Source: JABMNT01 sp048262655 (lineage in GTDB: Bacteria; Pseudomonadota; Alphaproteobacteria; Rhodospirillales; Casp-alpha2). From it: 64,000 nt of DNA. Location of the stretch: the NCBI GenBank assembly GCA_048262655.1, contig JBLXEY010000003.1, forward strand, positions 124,001-188,000. Reading direction: 5' to 3'. This document shows positions 24,573 to 33,709 of the stretch, piece after piece. The notes under the pieces are model-generated. The model did not search any database, had not been told where the DNA came from, and saw only the letters and a list, made by a program, of their open reading frames with translations. Each line of letters opens with the position of its first letter. Position 1 is the first letter of the stretch. A program made the translations under genes and the position numbers.

Positions 24573-26144
24573 CTAGCTGACTGCCCTTAAAGGCGCCATC
24601 GGTCGACGGTGGTTTTGTTTTCGAAACGAAAGAGCTTCCGCGATATGAAGGCGACCGACACAGTCGGTTGCTTCCAGGTCTGCCAGCGTTCGCGCCACGC
24701 GAAGGACGCGATGGTAGGCGCGGGCAGATAATCCGAAACGATCCGCCGCGTCTAACAGTAACGCCTTTCCGGGCGTGTCAGGGTCGCAGATCTTCATCAG
24801 TAAATCGCCGTCTATATCTGCATTGCAACGAACATGAGCGGCCGCGCCAAGGTCACGAAGTCGCTGTGTCTGGATGTTTCGTGCGTCTTCAACACGGCTG
24901 CGAATCTGTTCAGATCCTTCGGTCGATGGCGGCAGGCTTAAATCGCGGGGTTTAACCGCGGGCACATCAATATATAAATCAAAACGGTCCAGGAGTGGAC
25001 CTGATACCTTGGCCTGATACCCATCACCGCATTTGGGAGCGCGGGTACAGGCCCGCAGCGGGTCTGCCATGTAACCGCATCGGCACGGGTTCATGGCGCC
25101 GACAAGTTGCACGCGGGCCGGATAGGTGCACTGCGCATTGGCGCGGGCAATAGAGATCGAGCCCGTCTCCAGGGGTTGTCGCAATGCTTCCAGGGCATTT
25201 CGATTAAATTCAGGTAGTTCATCGAGAAACAAGACACCGAGGTGTGCCAGTGATATCTCCCCAGGACGAATTCGGTTACCGCCACCGACAAGGGCGGGCA
25301 TCGTCGCTGAGTGATGGGGGTCGCGAAAGGGGCGGCGATCTGTGAGCCGACCTTCCTTGATTTCACCGGCAACGGATAAAATCATACTGAGTTCCAGGAT
25401 TTCATTTGGTTTGAGCCGGGGCAACAAACTCGGCAACCGTGCTGCCAACATAGATTTTCCTGAACCTGGTGGACCCACCATCAGCAAGTGGTGTCCGCCA
25501 GCGGCTGCAATTTCAAGAACTCGCTTGGCCGTTTCCTGACCTTTTATGTCACGTAAATCCAATTGATGGTGCGCGTCGGTTAAAGCCTTATCTACAGCAG
25601 AAAGCGGTTCCATCGGTTTGCTGTATTCAAGGACCTGAACGCCCTTAAAGTGATTGAGAATTGACAGGAGGTCGGCGATGGCGAGAAGGGCCGGGTTGTT
25701 TGACCAGGACGCTTCCCTTTTGTGTACGTCCGGGCAAATCAGGCCACGGTCATTTGCAAGTGCAAATACCGCAGCAGGCAACACGCCGTTGGCTGCCAGC
25801 AGTTTCCCATCAAGCGATAACTCGCCCAGCGCATAAAAGGCTTCCAGGTCTTCAGGATCAATGAGCTCCATCGCCCCAAGTAGCGCCAACGCGATGGGCA
25901 GGTCATAGTGACTGCCTTCTTTTGCCATGTCCGCAGGCGACAAATTGACTGTGATCCGTTTGTTGGGTAGGGCCAGACCCATTGCATGAAGGGCAGCCCG
26001 GACCCGCTCGCGACTTTCACCAACGGCCTTGTCCGGAAGGCCGACAATCGTGAAGGCCGGCAACCCGTTGGTCATCTGGACCTGAACATCTATATCAACG
26101 ACGTCGATCCCTTGAAAAGCAACCGTCTTAACATGAGTAACCAT
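24573..26144 (-). CDS. comM: YifB/ComM family Mg-chelatase-like AAA+ ATPase
   Basis: 523-residue protein with an N-terminal Lon-like S5-fold domain (TVAFQGIDVVDIDVQVQMT, GLPDKAVGESRERVRAAL), a central AAA+ module with Walker A GPPGSGKS (224-231) and Walker B VLFLDELPEF, and a cysteine cluster CRCGYMADPLRAC. In naturally competent bacteria ComM is a helicase that aids branch migration during DNA uptake; it is also widespread in species not known to be competent. It converges on the RTX gene with 39 bases between. Confidence 0.94.
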   Translation of the reverse strand: MVTHVKTVAFQGIDVVDIDVQVQMTNGLPAFTIVGLPDKAVGESRERVRAALHAMGLALPNKRITVNLSPADMAKEGSHYDLPIALALLGAMELIDPEDLEAFYALGELSLDGKLLAANGVLPAAVFALANDRGLICPDVHKREASWSNNPALLAIADLLSILNHFKGVQVLEYSKPMEPLSAVDKALTDAHHQLDLRDIKGQETAKRVLEIAAAGGHHLLMVGPPGSGKSMLAARLPSLLPRLKPNEILELSMILSVAGEIKEGRLTDRRPFRDPHHSATMPALVGGGNRIRPGEISLAHLGVLFLDELPEFNRNALEALRQPLETGSISIARANAQCTYPARVQLVGAMNPCRCGYMADPLRACTRAPKCGDGYQAKVSGPLLDRFDLYIDVPAVKPRDLSLPPSTEGSEQIRSRVEDARNIQTQRLRDLGAAAHVRCNADIDGDLLMKICDPDTPGKALLLDAADRFGLSARAYHRVLRVARTLADLEATDCVGRLHIAEALSFRKQNHRRPMAPLRAVS

Positions 26145-26433
26145 CTGATACTCCCATCCATAATATCTAGGGGCGACATTATTCGCGAGTAAACTCTATT
26201 TCTACAAACCATAGGTTGCATAATTAAATAATCTGTTGGTGTTCGCGTAACCGCGGTGTTGTCGACACCTCTATCGGAAAAGATCCCCGTAACGTTCTAG
26301 ATCAGTATCAATTGAGATGAGGTAACAATTAGGCCTATATAGGTTGGCTATATTGCACCAATGTAAAACCTCAACTACAATCTTACCCATAAGCCCTAAT
26401 TTAAGATCCCCCTTTTTAACAGGAATTCCCAAG
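26145..26433. promoter_or_regulatory. upstream region of the sugar-acid dehydratase gene
   Basis: The 289-base region between divergent comM and the dehydratase gene is AT-rich. It contains two dyads: GGTGT-N5-ACACC (26255-26269) and a perfect 10-base palindrome CCTATATAGG (26334-26343). Either could be an operator, but no local regulator gene exists to match. A TTG-initiated frame from 26344 is ignored in favour of the ATG at 26434, which has AGGA upstream. Confidence 0.3.
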
Positions 26434-27975
26434 ATGTTAGATCATCCGAATAAAGATATGTCCGGACCCGCTGTTCGTTTACACGCTGATGATAACGTTG
26501 TAATCGCTCGAAATGAGGTTGCTGCAGGCGTGACCGTTGCTGATGGTGTTGTGACCAACGAAGTCATTACACCTGGTTACAAAATAGCGACGGAACAGAT
26601 AAGAAAGGGAGATGCAATCCGTAAATACAATGTAACAATTGGATATGCGGACAGCGATATCGCACCGGGAACAATGTTACGGAACCATAACGTTGTCTTT
26701 CACGAAGGGGAAAAGGATTATGCATTTTCCCAAGCCTTTAAACCGACAGACATGTTGCCCGAAAACGAACGGGCGACGTTTGAAGGTTATGTGCGTGACG
26801 ATGGCCGTGTCGGTACACGTAACTTTATCGCCATCGTTGCCACGGTAAATTGTTCGGCAACGGTTGTGCATGCCATTGCTGACTATTTTACAGAAGAACG
26901 ACTGGCCGATTACCCCAATGTTGATGGCGTTGCCGCGTTCTCTCACCATTTGGGTTGCGGGATGCCTCAAACCGGCGAGCCTATGCAGCTGTTACATCGT
27001 ACCCTTGGCGGATACATCACCCATCCGAATGTCGCTGCTACGCTGGTAATGGGGCTCGGGTGCGAACGTTGCCAGATTGGTGGTTTGTTGGGTGCGCAGG
27101 GCCTTAAAGAAGGCCCACGACTGCGAACAATGGTAATGCAGGATTCTGGTGGCACGCGGGCTTCCATTGCCGCAGGTATTGAAGCTGTCATGGAAATGCT
27201 GCCCGATGCCAACAACAATACACGCGAAACCGTTTCGGCCAGCCACATTATGGTTGGGCTTCAATGTGGCGGCTCCGACAGTTTTTCATCTTTGACCGCA
27301 AATCCGGCTTTGGGCCGCGCCGTTGATATTCTGTCACGGCACGGCGGTACGGGGATTTTGTCGGAAACACCGGAGCTATACGGTGTCGAACATACCTTAA
27401 CAAACCGCGCGGCGACGCCAGAAATCGGTCAGAAGTTGGTGGATCGATTAAAGTGGTGGAAAGAGTATTGCAAAGGCCAGGATGTCCAGATCAATGGAAA
27501 GGTTAGCCCCGGTAACCAAAAAGGGGGCTTGGCGAATATAACGGAAAAATCACTGGGCTCTTCGATGAAAGGCGGGACCGGCCCGCTCATGGAATTTTAT
27601 GAGTATGCACACCGGGTAACCCAATCGGGAATGGTGATCATGGACAGTCCTGGTTATGATCCGGTTTCGGCAACTGGTCAGATCGCCGGTGGAGCCAATA
27701 TGATTGCGTTTACCACTGGGCGGGGTTCTTGTTTTGGCGCTAAACCGGCGCCGTCCCTGAAGCTTGCTTCGAACACCTATATGTACACGCGAATGACCGA
27801 AGACATGGACATCAATTGTGGAGAGATCGTTGATGGTACCAGTACAATTGATGAAATGGGCGAACGAATCTTCCAGCTGTTCCTCGATACCGCATCTGGC
27901 AAGAAGACATGCAGTGAGGCACTGGACCTCGGGCGCCACGAATTCGTTCCCTGGCAAATCGGTGTCGTCGGTTAA
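26434..27975 (+). CDS. UxaA/GarD family sugar-acid dehydratase (altronate dehydratase-like)
   Basis: 513-residue protein with the two parts of this family: an N-terminal SAF domain (about 13-95, VRLHADDNVVIARNEVAAG) and a C-terminal dehydratase domain beginning GYVRDDGRVGTRNFIAIV, followed by conserved cysteine blocks HHLGCGMPQ and GLGCERCQ. E. coli relatives dehydrate altronate or galactarate with an iron cofactor. The real substrate here is open, since no other hexuronate or aldarate genes are in the window. The next gene, 6 bases downstream, is a 3-hydroxyacid dehydrogenase, suggesting a two-step route. Confidence 0.85.
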   Translation: MLDHPNKDMSGPAVRLHADDNVVIARNEVAAGVTVADGVVTNEVITPGYKIATEQIRKGDAIRKYNVTIGYADSDIAPGTMLRNHNVVFHEGEKDYAFSQAFKPTDMLPENERATFEGYVRDDGRVGTRNFIAIVATVNCSATVVHAIADYFTEERLADYPNVDGVAAFSHHLGCGMPQTGEPMQLLHRTLGGYITHPNVAATLVMGLGCERCQIGGLLGAQGLKEGPRLRTMVMQDSGGTRASIAAGIEAVMEMLPDANNNTRETVSASHIMVGLQCGGSDSFSSLTANPALGRAVDILSRHGGTGILSETPELYGVEHTLTNRAATPEIGQKLVDRLKWWKEYCKGQDVQINGKVSPGNQKGGLANITEKSLGSSMKGGTGPLMEFYEYAHRVTQSGMVIMDSPGYDPVSATGQIAGGANMIAFTTGRGSCFGAKPAPSLKLASNTYMYTRMTEDMDINCGEIVDGTSTIDEMGERIFQLFLDTASGKKTCSEALDLGRHEFVPWQIGVVG

Positions 27976-27981
27976 CGACAA

Positions 27982-28881
27982 GTGACACAAAAACAAATCG
28001 CATTTCTGGGGACCGGTCAAATGGGCGCTGCCATTGCAGGCTGCCTGCTTAAGGCTGGCCACGAAGTCCGCGTCTTCAATCGTACCCCAGCGCGTGCGGC
28101 GCCGTTGGTAAAGATCGGCGCCACTCTGTGTGACAGCCCGGCCGAAGCGGCGAAGGATGCTGACGCGATTATTTCTATGGTTGGCGATGACCCGGCATCA
28201 CAAGCCATGTGGTGTGGTCCAAACGGCGCACTCGCAGTGCCACCAAAGCCGGGAGCCTTGGCGATCGAGTGTTCAACACTGTCACACGACTGGGTTATCG
28301 ACCTGTCGGAGCGCGTGACCGCGGCAGGACTGGACTATCTCGACAGCCCTGTAACCGGCCTGCCGGAAGTCGCGGCCAAGGGCGAGCTTGTCTTGTTTCT
28401 GGGTGGCTCCCTGGAAACGATCCGAGCGGCTCAACCCTTGCTCGATGTGATTTCGGTCGATCAAATGCATTTTGGGAATATTGGATCGGGCACCGCTTAT
28501 AAACTGATTGTAAATCTTATGGGTTCCGCGCAAATGGTGGCGACGGCCGAGGGTTTGCTGACGGCAGAGAATGCTGGACTGGATCTGGACTTGGTGGCCA
28601 AAGCCTTGGCAACTGGCGGATCGGGAAGCCCTCTTGTTGCGCGGGCGGCGGCCCTCATGGCCAAAGGGGATCATGAAACCGACATTGCTTTTTCTGCACG
28701 CTGGCGATTAAAAGACGCCGATTATGGGGTTCGTTTTGCCAGGAAAATGGCGCTTGAGCCACCGATCGGGATTGCAACGGTCAAGGCATTTCAAGACGTC
28801 GTTGATGCTGGATTCCAGGATGCGTCTGAAACAAAAGTGATCGATACGCAAAGACATCAATTAAAAACCCCGAGGGACTAG
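27982..28881 (+). CDS. 3-hydroxyisobutyrate/tartronate-semialdehyde dehydrogenase family protein
   Basis: 299-residue NAD(P)-dependent beta-hydroxyacid dehydrogenase, GTG start. The Rossmann loop is AFLGTGQMGAAIAGCLLKAG, the substrate motif is LDSPVTGLPEVAAKGEL, and the catalytic-lysine region is GSGTAYKLIVNLMG. Family members reduce or oxidise 3-hydroxyisobutyrate, tartronate semialdehyde or succinic semialdehyde. Its tight spacing to the dehydratase gene suggests the reduction of a semialdehyde derived from a sugar acid, but the substrate is not determinable here. Confidence 0.88.
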   Translation: MTQKQIAFLGTGQMGAAIAGCLLKAGHEVRVFNRTPARAAPLVKIGATLCDSPAEAAKDADAIISMVGDDPASQAMWCGPNGALAVPPKPGALAIECSTLSHDWVIDLSERVTAAGLDYLDSPVTGLPEVAAKGELVLFLGGSLETIRAAQPLLDVISVDQMHFGNIGSGTAYKLIVNLMGSAQMVATAEGLLTAENAGLDLDLVAKALATGGSGSPLVARAAALMAKGDHETDIAFSARWRLKDADYGVRFARKMALEPPIGIATVKAFQDVVDAGFQDASETKVIDTQRHQLKTPRD

Positions 28882-28887
28882 CTTAAA

Positions 28888-29400
28888 TCAAGCTTGTGCC
28901 GCACTGGCTTCTTTGGTTCGCAACCAGGTCTGTTGGATGACCAAGGCATCATAACTGGCCCGATGACGTTTATGATTGAGTTCCTCGAGAATCTCATCTT
29001 TGGTTTCATGCCAGGCATTCATTTGTTGTTCGTTCAGAATCATTTCCAATGAGCTAATATGAAACTCCGGCTCAATCTGACATTCAGCAAAAAGTTTGAT
29101 GATCCATGTGTTATCGACGACCCAACCATCGGTATAGACGGTTTTTCCTTTCAAGATGCGGTTGAGTTCCCTGGCGACATCGGCTGGCGGTTTGCCATAA
29201 TCCTCCAGAATATCTCTCGGAATGCGATGCACCTTTTCGGCGTCGTCGTCCCAATGGTCCCAACCCGGCGCGGGTGTTAGAAGGGTGCAGAATTTGTCAC
29301 CGTTATCGAGCGCGAGTCCGATTTCAATGGGATAACTGTGGGGCCCAAACCCGGATGCTTCAACATCAACGATGCACGGTAGAGGATGAGAGGTAGACAT
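28888..29400 (-). CDS. RNase T/DnaQ-like DEDD exonuclease
   Basis: From the ATG at 29400 the product has 170 residues. It shows IVDVEASGFG (Exo I with D and E), VVDNTWIIKLF (Exo II region) and HKRHRASYDALVIQQTW (Exo III with H and D), so all DEDDh acidic residues have candidates. It may trim RNA or single-stranded DNA. It is 17 bases downstream of nth and probably cotranscribed. An ATG at 29448 lies inside nth and is rejected. It converges on the dehydrogenase gene with 6 bases between. Confidence 0.8.
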   Translation of the reverse strand: MSTSHPLPCIVDVEASGFGPHSYPIEIGLALDNGDKFCTLLTPAPGWDHWDDDAEKVHRIPRDILEDYGKPPADVARELNRILKGKTVYTDGWVVDNTWIIKLFAECQIEPEFHISSLEMILNEQQMNAWHETKDEILEELNHKRHRASYDALVIQQTWLRTKEASAAQA

Positions 29401-29417
29401 GGTGAAAGACCTTATGT

Positions 29418-30053
29418 TTAAACGGTTGTTTTTGCTTTGTAGCGACACAGATGAATTACATTACAATTTGGGCAGTCGGGTTTTCGGGCTTTGCAGGTAT
29501 ATCGGCCATGCAGGATCAGCCAATGATGAGCATGCAGGGCAAATTCGTCTGGTGTAACTTTGACCAGTTTATTCTCCACAACAACAACATTTTTGCCTGG
29601 CGCCAGGCCGGTCCTGTTTGAAACCCTGAAAATATGGGTGTCGACAGCAATTGTCGGCTCCTGAAAAGCGATATTGCGAACCACATTTGCGGTTTTACGA
29701 CCAACCCCCGGCAATGCCTCCAGCGCTTTCTGATCATTTGGTACGACGGAACCATGCTCTGAAATCAAAAGGTGGCTTAACGCAATTACGTTCTTCGCCT
29801 TGGCATTATAAAGGCCAATGGTTTTTACATGATCCTTCAGACGGGTTTCGCCCAGCGCAACCATCTTTTCCGGAGTATCGACAATCTTGAAAAGCTCTTT
29901 GGTCGCCTTGTTAACACCGACATCCGTCGCCTGTGCAGAAAGGACGACGGCAACCAATAATGTATAGGTGTTGGTCCACTCAAGATCACTGGTCGGATTG
30001 GGTCGACCTTCGGCCAATAAGCGATAAAATTCAAAAACGTCTGCTTTTTTCAT
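29418..30053 (-). CDS. nth: endonuclease III
   Basis: Base-excision-repair glycosylase/AP lyase for oxidised pyrimidines. The helix-hairpin-helix LPGVGRKTANVV contains catalytic K120, and AVDTHIFRVSNR holds D138; both fall at the same numbers as in E. coli Nth. The C-terminal C187-x6-C194-x2-C197-x5-C203 binds a [4Fe-4S] cluster. Length 211 residues. Confidence 0.97.
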   Translation of the reverse strand: MKKADVFEFYRLLAEGRPNPTSDLEWTNTYTLLVAVVLSAQATDVGVNKATKELFKIVDTPEKMVALGETRLKDHVKTIGLYNAKAKNVIALSHLLISEHGSVVPNDQKALEALPGVGRKTANVVRNIAFQEPTIAVDTHIFRVSNRTGLAPGKNVVVVENKLVKVTPDEFALHAHHWLILHGRYTCKARKPDCPNCNVIHLCRYKAKTTV

Positions 30054-30162
30054 AAAGGCTCCTTATTTAAAGAATGTAAATGGCGCAAGAGGTCGAACAA
30101 AGGAATTTTTTTGTCATCGACGAGAAAGCCCATTAAGCTCTGCTCAATTGTGCGGTGTTGAT

Positions 30163-30648
30163 ATGTTTGAAATTGAAAAGAATAACGGGACCTACAGCAT
30201 AGAGATGCGGCCAAACCAAAGCGGCTCGCTGCGCGGTGTTCATATCATTCTTGGGTTCCTGCTGTTTGTATTTATTCCGACAGGCGTCATCTTTTCGATC
30301 ATCGGTGCGTGGCCGGTTTTTGGTTTTATGGGCGCCGAGTTGTTGTTGTTGTACGGTGCTTTGCGCATCAACCAGCGTGCCTCCAGGGCTTGCGAGCGGC
30401 TGGAACTTTCTGATGATCTTTTTACGGTCAAGCGAACAGATGCCAAGGGGCGCCAATTCCTGTGGCAATTTCAACCCCAATGGCTACGTGTTGATTTCCA
30501 AATGCCAAGTGATTTTGTCGCCCATTTGTCGGTTAATTCGAAAGGTCAGCGCCTGAATATCGCGCAATTTTTGTCCCCGGCAGAAAAATCTGACGTGGCG
30601 GATCATCTGAAAGGCGCCTTGTCACGGGTATCGATGCTTCATCACTAG
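30163..30648 (+). CDS. DUF2244 membrane protein
   Basis: 161-residue protein with two adjacent hydrophobic spans (about 27-70, GFLLFVFIPTGVIFSIIGAW) and a C-terminal soluble part with LELSDDLFTVKRTDAKG and the WLRVDF motif. This pattern fits DUF2244, a common alphaproteobacterial family of unknown function often close to nth. The frame is open from a TTG at 30148; the ATG at 30163 is preferred. It runs divergently from nth. Confidence 0.82.
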   Translation: MFEIEKNNGTYSIEMRPNQSGSLRGVHIILGFLLFVFIPTGVIFSIIGAWPVFGFMGAELLLLYGALRINQRASRACERLELSDDLFTVKRTDAKGRQFLWQFQPQWLRVDFQMPSDFVAHLSVNSKGQRLNIAQFLSPAEKSDVADHLKGALSRVSMLHH

Positions 30649-30739
30649 ACCAAAAGGCTTTGTCGCGAAAAGCATAAACCGGAGACATTGGGCCAAATGA
30701 AACCCTTTTCCGATACGCTGGTGTCACGTATATAAAGAT

Positions 30740-33601
30740 ATGGCAAATGTCTCAAAACCACGCGAAATAATTGACCGCAAGGCGCTGACCTTAAAACTCG
30801 ATGAACTGGTTGAGTGGTCAGGCTATTCACCAAAGACTCAGGGTAAAGTCCTCGATATTTTCAAGGCGGCCCAGAAAGCTGGCTGGTTGGAAATCAAACG
30901 GCGTTTTGAAGAAGCCGGTGCATCTGCGCGTGAGACGACATTGGCCAACTCCTATCTTGTGGATCAGCTTGTGCGGGTCATCCATGAGTTTGCTATTACG
31001 CGCGTCTATCCATCGGCTAACCCGACCACGGGTGAGCAAATGGCTTTGATCGCAACGGGAGGTTACGGACGGGCGGAAGTGGCCCCTTTTTCCGATGTCG
31101 ATCTGATGTTTCTGTTGCCATACAAGCTGACCGCGCGTTCCGAACAAATTGTTGAATACACGTTATACACCCTTTGGGACCTTGGGTTAAAAGTTGGTCA
31201 CGCGACGCGAAGTGTATCCGAAGCCATTCGTCTTTCAAAAGAAGACATGACCATTCGGACAAGCCTGCTGGAATCCCGCTGGCTGCAGGGTAACCAGGAA
31301 TTGTTCAACGACTTTAAAAGCAGGTTCAACGCAGATGTTGTCGCCTCAACCGGGCCGGAATTTGTCGAAGCCAAGCTTGCGGAACGCGATGCCCGCCATG
31401 ACCGTATGGGGGATACCCGCTATGTTCTGGAACCAAATCTAAAAGAAGGCAAAGGCGGTTTCCGGGACTTACAAACGTTGTTCTGGATCGCCAAGTATTT
31501 GTATCAAGTGGAACATGTCCAGGACCTTATGGATGTGGGCGTGCTGACGTCGGATGACGTAAAGCGATTTAAAAAAGCAGCGACGTTTTTATGGACGGCG
31601 CGCTGTCATTTGCACTATATCGCGGGCCGGCCTGAAGAGCGGTTGACGTTTAATGTCCAGAACGAAATTGCTGAGCGGATGAACTATCGCGACCATGCGG
31701 GTACGCAGGGCGTGGAGCGCTTCATGAAGCATTATTTTTTGATTGCCAAAGACATTGGCGATTTAACCCGTATTCTCTGCGCGGTCCTTGAAGAACAACA
31801 CAAAAAACGCCGGACACCCAACTGGATTCCTTCATTTCAGTTTCGCAAGAAAGCCGTTGGTGGTTTTATCGTCGATAGTGGGCGCTTAAATGTCGAAAGC
31901 GATAAAGACTTCAAAAAAGCACCGCTAAAAATGCTGCAGCTATTCCGGTTAATGCAGAAGCATAATTTGGATGTGCACCCAAATGCTTTGCGCCTGGTTT
32001 CGCAAAACCTGAAGCTGATCAACGCGAAATATCGAAAAGACCCGAAAGCCAATGCCCTGTTTATGGAGATTTTAACCGGGGAGAAGCCGCAGGCTGCATT
32101 GATGATGTTAAATGAAGCAGGTGTCTTCGGCCGGTTTATGCCCGACTTCGGTCGTGTTGTGGCTCAGATGCAGTATGATATGTACCACGTCTATACCGTT
32201 GATGAGCACACGATCAGAGCGATCGGCGTTTTGAACGGAATTGAAACGGGCCGGCTGCAAGAGGACCATCCCGTCGCAGCCGAGGTCATCGGTGAAATTC
32301 AATCGCGAGAAGCCTTGTATTTGTCGGTATTGTTGCATGATATCGCCAAAGGGCGTGGCGGCGATCACTCGGTCCTGGGGGCTGAGGTCGCCGAAAAACT
32401 TGGGCCCCAACTCGGACTAAGCGATTGGGAAACAGAGACGGTTGCGTGGCTGGTACGCCACCATCTGTTGATGAGTAACATGGCCTTCAAGCGTGACCTG
32501 GATGATCCAAAGACCGTTTCTGACTTTCTGGAAATTGTGCAATCGCCGGAGCGGCTGCGCCTATTGCTGATCCTGACCGTCGCCGACATTCGAGCTGTTG
32601 GACCCAATGTCTGGAATGCCTGGAAAGCCGGTCTGTTGCGAGAGCTATACTTCAGGGCCCAGGACGTGATGTCGGATGGGGCGCCCTCTGAGTTGCGAAG
32701 CGAGCGGGTCGCATCGGCCAAGCGCAGACTTGCTGACCGCCTGGATGATTGGGCCGCCAATGAAGTTGAGGCCCATCTGGGGCTTGGAAATCCGGGATAT
32801 TGGTTGGGCGTTGATACCGATACGCAGGTTCGCCATGCATTGTTTATTCGCAAAACGGAAAAATCAGAGGCCGGGTTCGCCATCGATACCCGGACTGATG
32901 AAGAACGCGATGCGACCGAAATAACGGTTTATTCTCCGGATCATCCGGGCCTGTTTTCCGCGATCGCCGGCGCGCTGGCCCTGTGTGGGGCGTCGATCGT
33001 TGATGCCAAGGTTCAAACCCTTACCAATGGCATGGCTCTCGACAGTTTCTGGATTCATGATAACAAGCGCACCGCCTACCGCCAGAAAAGAGACCTTAAA
33101 AAAATTATCCAGCGCATCGAAGAGGCGATGCAAGGGAAGATAAACCCCGCGGAAGAATTGGCTGCAGCTCAAAAATCAGCCTTGCCAAGTCGAACCCGGG
33201 TCTTTCAGGTCCCACCTCGTGTTTTGATGGATAACAAGGCCAGCCAGAGCCATACCGTTATCGAAATAAACGGCCGTGACCGCCCGGCTTTGCTTCATGA
33301 TGTCACGTCGGTGATTACCTATAACGGACTGCAGATATCGAGCGCTCATATTTCAACCTATGGGGAACGTGTGGTCGATGTCTTTTACGTAAAAGATATC
33401 TTTGGCTTAAAAATGGAGAATGAGCGCAAGATCAAAGCCGTTCATAGTGCGCTGATGGCTGCAATCGGCGGTGAACCGGTGAAATCCAGGAAATCAAAAA
33501 GCACCGCTAAAACAAAAACCAGCGGGTCTTCAATTGCGATTAAAAAACCAGTGACGAAATCGAAGAAGTCGCCTGCCGTTGCTGAAGCCGTTAAACCTTA
33601 A
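30740..33601 (+). CDS. glnD: [protein-PII] uridylyltransferase / uridylyl-removing enzyme
   Basis: Nitrogen sensor that uridylylates PII (GlnB/GlnK) when glutamine is low and removes UMP when it is high. Domain order in 953 residues: nucleotidyltransferase with GGYGRAEVAPFSDVD (107-121), GlnE-like linker, HD hydrolase around LLHDIAKGRGGDH, and two C-terminal ACT domains (EITVYSPDHPGLFSAIAG and EINGRDRPALLHDVTSVI) that bind glutamine. A lysine/serine-rich tail of about 40 residues follows the last ACT domain. PII is not in this window. Confidence 0.96.
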   Translation: MANVSKPREIIDRKALTLKLDELVEWSGYSPKTQGKVLDIFKAAQKAGWLEIKRRFEEAGASARETTLANSYLVDQLVRVIHEFAITRVYPSANPTTGEQMALIATGGYGRAEVAPFSDVDLMFLLPYKLTARSEQIVEYTLYTLWDLGLKVGHATRSVSEAIRLSKEDMTIRTSLLESRWLQGNQELFNDFKSRFNADVVASTGPEFVEAKLAERDARHDRMGDTRYVLEPNLKEGKGGFRDLQTLFWIAKYLYQVEHVQDLMDVGVLTSDDVKRFKKAATFLWTARCHLHYIAGRPEERLTFNVQNEIAERMNYRDHAGTQGVERFMKHYFLIAKDIGDLTRILCAVLEEQHKKRRTPNWIPSFQFRKKAVGGFIVDSGRLNVESDKDFKKAPLKMLQLFRLMQKHNLDVHPNALRLVSQNLKLINAKYRKDPKANALFMEILTGEKPQAALMMLNEAGVFGRFMPDFGRVVAQMQYDMYHVYTVDEHTIRAIGVLNGIETGRLQEDHPVAAEVIGEIQSREALYLSVLLHDIAKGRGGDHSVLGAEVAEKLGPQLGLSDWETETVAWLVRHHLLMSNMAFKRDLDDPKTVSDFLEIVQSPERLRLLLILTVADIRAVGPNVWNAWKAGLLRELYFRAQDVMSDGAPSELRSERVASAKRRLADRLDDWAANEVEAHLGLGNPGYWLGVDTDTQVRHALFIRKTEKSEAGFAIDTRTDEERDATEITVYSPDHPGLFSAIAGALALCGASIVDAKVQTLTNGMALDSFWIHDNKRTAYRQKRDLKKIIQRIEEAMQGKINPAEELAAAQKSALPSRTRVFQVPPRVLMDNKASQSHTVIEINGRDRPALLHDVTSVITYNGLQISSAHISTYGERVVDVFYVKDIFGLKMENERKIKAVHSALMAAIGGEPVKSRKSKSTAKTKTSGSSIAIKKPVTKSKKSPAVAEAVKP

Positions 33602-33709
33602 CCAACATGATTTTGATCAACGCCGGTTTGGGGTTCAGGTGGAAACGGGCTTGGAATCGGGATGGGTTTTCGCCACAGGGTGGCCATATTTTTCGCGTAG
33701 AGACCTGAA

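Noticed and set aside
24573..26144. ComM as evidence that the organism is naturally competent
   Set aside because: YifB/ComM proteins are common in species not known to take up DNA, and no com pilus genes are in the window.
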